The notes below the pieces were generated by a model. That model saw nothing but the letters and a program-made list of their open reading frames with translations. It searched no databases and was not told the origin of the DNA. A stretch of 5,557 nt of DNA from Gemmatimonadota bacterium (GTDB taxonomy: Bacteria > Gemmatimonadota > Gemmatimonadetes > Longimicrobiales > Gaopeijiaceae): NCBI GenBank assembly GCA_030618065.1, contig JAUXEE010000164.1, positions 1-5,557 on the forward strand. The letters run 5' to 3'. Each line of letters starts with the position of its first letter. The stretch's first letter is position 1. This document shows, one piece after another, positions 5,420 to 5,557 of the stretch. A program made the translations under genes and the position numbers.

Positions 5420-5557
5420 ATGAATATCAACATTGGACGGACGATCATGGCCGGTGCGATAGGGACAGCGGTGATGACAGGGGTAGGGTTATGGATGGCA
5501 CCCTTGATGGGACTGCCTCCCATGAACCCCGCCGTGATGCTGGCAGGCGCCATGGGA
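5420..5557 (+). CDS. Small integral membrane protein, 3' end cut by the window edge
   Basis: Only the first 46 residues are visible. After MNINIGRT comes a hydrophobic, Gly/Ala/Met-rich stretch (IMAGAIGTAVMTGVGLWMAPLMG, 9-31) consistent with a transmembrane helix. It is followed by the turn LPPMNPAVM and the start of a second hydrophobic segment, LAGAMG. The pattern 'GxxGTxxMTxxxxxxPxMGxPxMxxxxML' is familiar from uncharacterised bacterial membrane proteins of the DUF6789 kind, which I recall but cannot verify here. There are too few positive charges for a cleaved signal peptide and no lipobox Cys. Start choice rests on the AGGAGG site. Function unknown. Confidence 0.75.
   Translation, partial: MNINIGRTIMAGAIGTAVMTGVGLWMAPLMGLPPMNPAVMLAGAMG

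Noticed and set aside
5395..5557. ATG 5395 frame (MKKQRGGKDEYQHW...) with a Lys-rich start.
   Set aside because: It spans the ribosome site of the membrane-protein gene and becomes Asp/Arg/Gly-rich with no hydrophobic core; the 5420 frame is clearly better.

Overview
The window reads as a piece of a high-GC, free-living bacterial chromosome. A BACON-type domain joined to cysteine-paired RCC1 repeats (TCGVTTGGQAYCWG type), a pyrophosphate-type phosphofructokinase and a chromosomal parDE pair are all compatible with Gemmatimonadota or a similar environmental lineage. That assignment is inference from protein style only. No rRNA, tRNA, CRISPR array, insertion sequence or integrase was seen.

Layout. 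(1) 1-1362, plus strand: the 3' part of a large secreted or surface protein, open at the left edge, with a BACON-like beta-sandwich followed by seven RCC1 repeats, probably one complete seven-bladed propeller. The last five blades are exact 150-bp DNA units. (2) 1476-2204, plus strand: an orphan 242-residue protein with a good ribosome binding site, weaker codon bias than its neighbours and no recognised family. (3) 2205-2519: an ambiguous stretch with long open frames on both strands, which may hold a small minus-strand gene or a decayed gene. (4) 3686 down to 2520, minus strand: parD and parE, translationally coupled by a GTGA overlap, then a small soluble HAD phosphatase of the P-type-ATPase-like kind. 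A perfect 17-bp tandem repeat lies in the phosphatase leader. A 27-bp imperfect palindrome centred on a TTGACA box lies upstream of parD and is the likely autoregulatory operator. (5) 3979-5178, plus strand: a 6-phosphofructokinase carrying the GGDD and PKTMDND signature of PPi-dependent enzymes. (6) 5420 to the right edge, plus strand: the start of a small membrane protein with a near-ideal ribosome binding site.

The genes do not form one pathway. The window joins a cell-surface protein, a toxin-antitoxin/phosphatase block on the opposite strand and a central glycolytic gene. I see no convincing new multi-gene system. The points most worth a second look are the blade-pair duplication in the propeller gene, the parDE operator, the duplicated 17-bp leader element, the PPi signature of the phosphofructokinase, the orphan gene, and the unresolved 2205-2519 segment.
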